From NCBI GenBank assembly GCA_937871685.1, contig CALMOL010000109.1, forward strand, positions 1-7,674: a stretch of DNA of 7,674 nucleotides. The letters run 5' to 3'. Of this stretch, positions 6,064 through 7,674 are shown one piece after another (within the stretch, counting starts at the first letter, position 1; each line of letters starts with the position of its first letter). The position numbers were made by a program, and so were the translations under genes. The notes beneath the pieces are model-generated. The model was not told the DNA's origin, ran no database searches, and saw only the letters and a list, made by a program, of their open reading frames with translations. This stretch comes from an uncultured Verrucomicrobiota bacterium. GTDB lineage: Bacteria; Verrucomicrobiota; Verrucomicrobiia; Chthoniobacterales; SZAS-18.

Positions 6064-6572
6064 GCGCCGTTCGCATCCGTCCCGCCGAGCCAGCCGACGC
6101 GCCCGCCATCGCCGCCATTTACAACCACTACGTCGCCACCTCGGTCTGCACCTTCGAGGAGCGACCCGTCAGCGCGACCGTGATCCGACAGCGCCTCGCC
6201 GCGATCCGGCCGGAACTCCCGTGGCTGGTCTGGGCCGAGGGCAGCGAGGTGGCGGGCTACGCGTATCTCTCCGCGTTCCGCCCGCGCGCCGCCTACCGCC
6301 ACACCGCCGAGACCACCGTGTATGTGCGCGATGGCGCCCACGGCCGCGGCATCGGCCGCGCCTTGCTCGCGGCCCTGCTTGAGGCGGCCCCGCCCGACCG
6401 CGTGCGCGAGCTGATCGGCTCCATCGCTCTGCCCAACGACTCCAGCGTGCGCCTCCACGAGGCGTTCGGCTTCACGCAAGTCGCGCACCTTTCTCGCGTC
6501 GGCTTCAAGCTCGGCCGCTGGGTGGACGTAGGCTACTGGCAGCGGAGTCTGAACGTGAGAAGTGAGAGGTGA
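6060..6572 (+). CDS. GNAT N-acetyltransferase, phosphinothricin/L-amino-acid acetyltransferase type
   Basis: The product is 170 residues, a single GNAT domain that transfers acetyl from acetyl-CoA to an amine. The N-terminus VRIRPAEPADAPAIAAIYNH (res 4-23) followed by TFEERPVS (31-38) is characteristic of the Pat/MnaT (YncA) branch. FRPRAAYRHTAETTVYV (73-89) contains the likely catalytic region with E84. The acetyl-CoA pyrophosphate loop is GAHGRGIGRALL (92-103). The C-terminal part has NDSSVRLHEAFGF (126-138) and VGFKLGRWVDVGYWQRSL (147-164). Relatives acetylate methionine sulfone/sulfoximine, phosphinothricin or related amino acids; the true substrate is not determined. The ATGA overlap with the upstream stop indicates translational coupling. 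The last five residues, VRSER, and the stop codon are encoded by the heptad repeat that starts at 6555, so the repeat has probably replaced or extended the original C-terminus. Confidence 0.92.
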   Translation: MSAVRIRPAEPADAPAIAAIYNHYVATSVCTFEERPVSATVIRQRLAAIRPELPWLVWAEGSEVAGYAYLSAFRPRAAYRHTAETTVYVRDGAHGRGIGRALLAALLEAAPPDRVRELIGSIALPNDSSVRLHEAFGFTQVAHLSRVGFKLGRWVDVGYWQRSLNVRSER

Positions 6573-6632
6573 CAAGTGGGCCGACGCTCACACGCGTTGC
6601 CCCCCTTTCACTTCTCACCTCTCACTTATCAC
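6555..6632. repeat. Long inverted pair of GTGAGAA-type heptad repeats
   Basis: The left arm 6555-6578 and right arm 6609-6632 pair at 22 of 24 positions with a 30-nt spacer. Left units are GTGAGAA, GTGAGAG and GTGACAA from 6555. On the minus strand the right side reads GGGAGAA, GTGATAA, GTGAGAG, GTGAGAA and GTGAAAG from 6639 down to 6605. In RNA this would be a long stem that includes the acetyltransferase stop codon and ends 7 nt before the next gene's GTG. No U-run follows, so it is not a typical intrinsic terminator, although it could reduce read-through or hide the initiation region. Confidence 0.88.
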
Positions 6633-6639
6633 TTCTCCC

Positions 6640-7155
6640 GTGTCCCTCACCCCGGCCCAAAAGGAACTGCTCGAGCGGCTTGAGGAATTCGCGTTCGACC
6701 GGCCCGGCGTGACGCTCACCTTCGCGCGCCGGCTCGCGCGGGAGAACGGCTGGACGCTGCCCTTCGCCCACCGCGCGCTGCGCGAATACCGGCGCTTCCT
6801 CTTCCTGGCCATGTGCGCCGGCCACCCCGCCACTCCCTCGGACCAAGTGGACCAAGTCTGGCACCTCCATCTCACCTACACGCGTTCCTACTGGGACGAG
6901 CTGTGCGCCACCGTGCTGCGCGCCCCGCTCCACCATGATCCCACGGGCGGCGGCGCGGCCGAGGGCGCGAAATACGATGACTGGTATGCGCGCACGCTGG
7001 ACTCCTACCGGCGCTTCTTTGGCGAGCCGCCCGCCGACTTGTGGCCGCCGGCCACGGTGCGCTTTGGCGACGACCTCCATTTTCGCCGCGTGAACGTCCG
7101 CCGCGCGTGGGTCATACCGCGCCCGCGCGCCTGGCTGGCGCGGCGACCGGCTTGA
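6640..7155 (+). CDS. GRDP-like protein with a WHxH motif, function unknown
   Basis: The product is 171 residues, apparently soluble. The segment DQVDQVWHLHLTYTRSYWDE (res 68-87) with W74, H75 and H77, followed by LHHDPTGGG (97-105), DDWYARTLDSYRRFFGEPP (113-131) and LWPP (134-137), fits the bacterial members of the 'glycine-rich domain-containing protein-like' family (PF07173). The W-H-x-H and HHDP histidines are good candidates for a metal or ligand site, but the family has no established biochemical role in bacteria. The GTG at 6640 is chosen because the similarity begins right after it and the upstream in-frame sequence is repeat DNA; a GTG at 6562 would add 26 repeat-encoded residues. There is no Shine-Dalgarno; the leader is a pyrimidine-rich heptad array. 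The next gene starts 33 nt downstream and is a TIGR04222-type membrane protein, a pairing I recall from other genomes. Confidence 0.8.
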   Translation: MSLTPAQKELLERLEEFAFDRPGVTLTFARRLARENGWTLPFAHRALREYRRFLFLAMCAGHPATPSDQVDQVWHLHLTYTRSYWDELCATVLRAPLHHDPTGGGAAEGAKYDDWYARTLDSYRRFFGEPPADLWPPATVRFGDDLHFRRVNVRRAWVIPRPRAWLARRPA

Positions 7156-7188
7156 CGCACGCCTTATTCTCGCGGCAACCCCATTGCC

Positions 7189-7674
7189 ATGACCTCGCCC
7201 CTCGACCTTCCTGCCGAGTCGTTTCTTCCCTTGTTTTGGACGCTCTGCGCGGCCTCGCTTGGCGCGGCTTGGTTCCTGCGCCGCTCGCTTTCACCACCGC
7301 CGCGTCGCGCCCTCGCGGACAATGGCGGGGAGCCATCCGAATATGAGATTGCCTGCCTCGCCGGAGGCAAGAAGCGCGCGTTCCACGCGGCCGTGGCGGC
7401 GCTCGTCGCGCAAGGCGATCTGCGAAACGAAGGCGAGATCCTCGTCCGCCTCGATCCCGCCGCGACGACTGGCGGCCCCACCGATCGTCCGGCCTTGGAG
7501 CGCGCGGTGCTGCGGGCGGTCGGCCCCGGCCGGGCGGACCTCAGCGCGGTCGAGGCCGCCGTCGCTCCCGAGCTGGAGGATCTCCACGCGTCCCTGCGGG
7601 CGCGCGGCCTCGTGCAGGCCGACTACTCCGCCGCCAGTGGTTGTTGGCTCGCCGGATTGCCCACGCTGCTCGTG
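7189..7674 (+). CDS. TIGR04222-type membrane protein, N-terminal part (runs off the window)
   Basis: The first 162 codons are present and the frame is open at the window end. LDLPAESFLPLFWTLCAASL (res 5-24) is the typical 'DLPGPxFLxLY' opening that leads into a transmembrane helix (about 11-30). After a short basic loop comes EYEIACLAGGKKRAFHAAVAALVAQGDL (51-78), the diagnostic motif of the family. A second related soluble region follows (about 101-146) and a second hydrophobic segment appears to begin at about 152. Members usually end in a low-complexity Gly/Cys-rich tail, which would lie beyond the window. Function is unknown. The start is the first ATG after the GRDP-like gene, with no clear Shine-Dalgarno; the 33-nt gap suggests one transcript. 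The family call rests on remembered motifs. Confidence 0.8.
   Translation, partial: MTSPLDLPAESFLPLFWTLCAASLGAAWFLRRSLSPPPRRALADNGGEPSEYEIACLAGGKKRAFHAAVAALVAQGDLRNEGEILVRLDPAATTGGPTDRPALERAVLRAVGPGRADLSAVEAAVAPELEDLHASLRARGLVQADYSAASGCWLAGLPTLLV

Noticed and set aside
6555..6639. CRISPR array or intrinsic terminator
   Set aside because: Units are 7 nt with no spacers, so this is not CRISPR. The stem is not followed by a U-run, so it is not a typical rho-independent terminator.

Overview
This is a GC-rich chromosomal window (by eye about two thirds G+C) carrying two gene blocks that diverge from a spacer at 4591-4806. The best guess for the host is a Verrucomicrobia/PVC-type Gram-negative bacterium. 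The reasons are the peptidoglycan genes murG and murC in dcw order, an apparent MurC-MurB fusion, the short Uma2-type protein and the poor use of Shine-Dalgarno sites. The assignment is an inference from gene content, not from a marker gene.

Minus-strand block, read right to left: a spinster-like MFS transporter (4590-3292), a short Uma2/DUF820 PD-(D/E)XK protein (3256-2789), murG (2792-1674, TTG start overlapping the Uma2 stop), then murC (from 1491), which runs without a stop into the first residues of a MurB domain and leaves the window at base 1. MurG makes lipid II at the inner face of the cytoplasmic membrane. MurC and MurB act earlier in the same pathway, on cytoplasmic UDP-linked precursors. 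In classical dcw clusters ftsW precedes murG; here a nuclease-fold gene and a transporter sit there instead.

Plus-strand block: an FMN-dependent alpha-hydroxy-acid oxidase of the lactate 2-monooxygenase type (4807-6063), a phosphinothricin-type GNAT acetyltransferase overlapping it by 4 nt (6060-6572), a GRDP-like WHxH protein (6640-7155), and the start of a TIGR04222-type membrane protein (7189 to the window end). The last two probably form a functional pair of unknown role.

The most unusual signal is in the non-coding DNA. Each of the three larger gaps (1492-1673, 4591-4806, 6573-6639) holds degenerate short tandem repeats of 7-9 nt as an inverted pair. The purine-rich copy is always on the left of the + strand and the pyrimidine-rich copy on the right. 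In two gaps the unit is a clear heptad, and in the divergent gap the arms differ by exactly one heptad. Pyrimidine-rich arms lie just upstream of several start codons that lack a Shine-Dalgarno sequence. No tRNA, rRNA, CRISPR array, transposase or integrase is visible.
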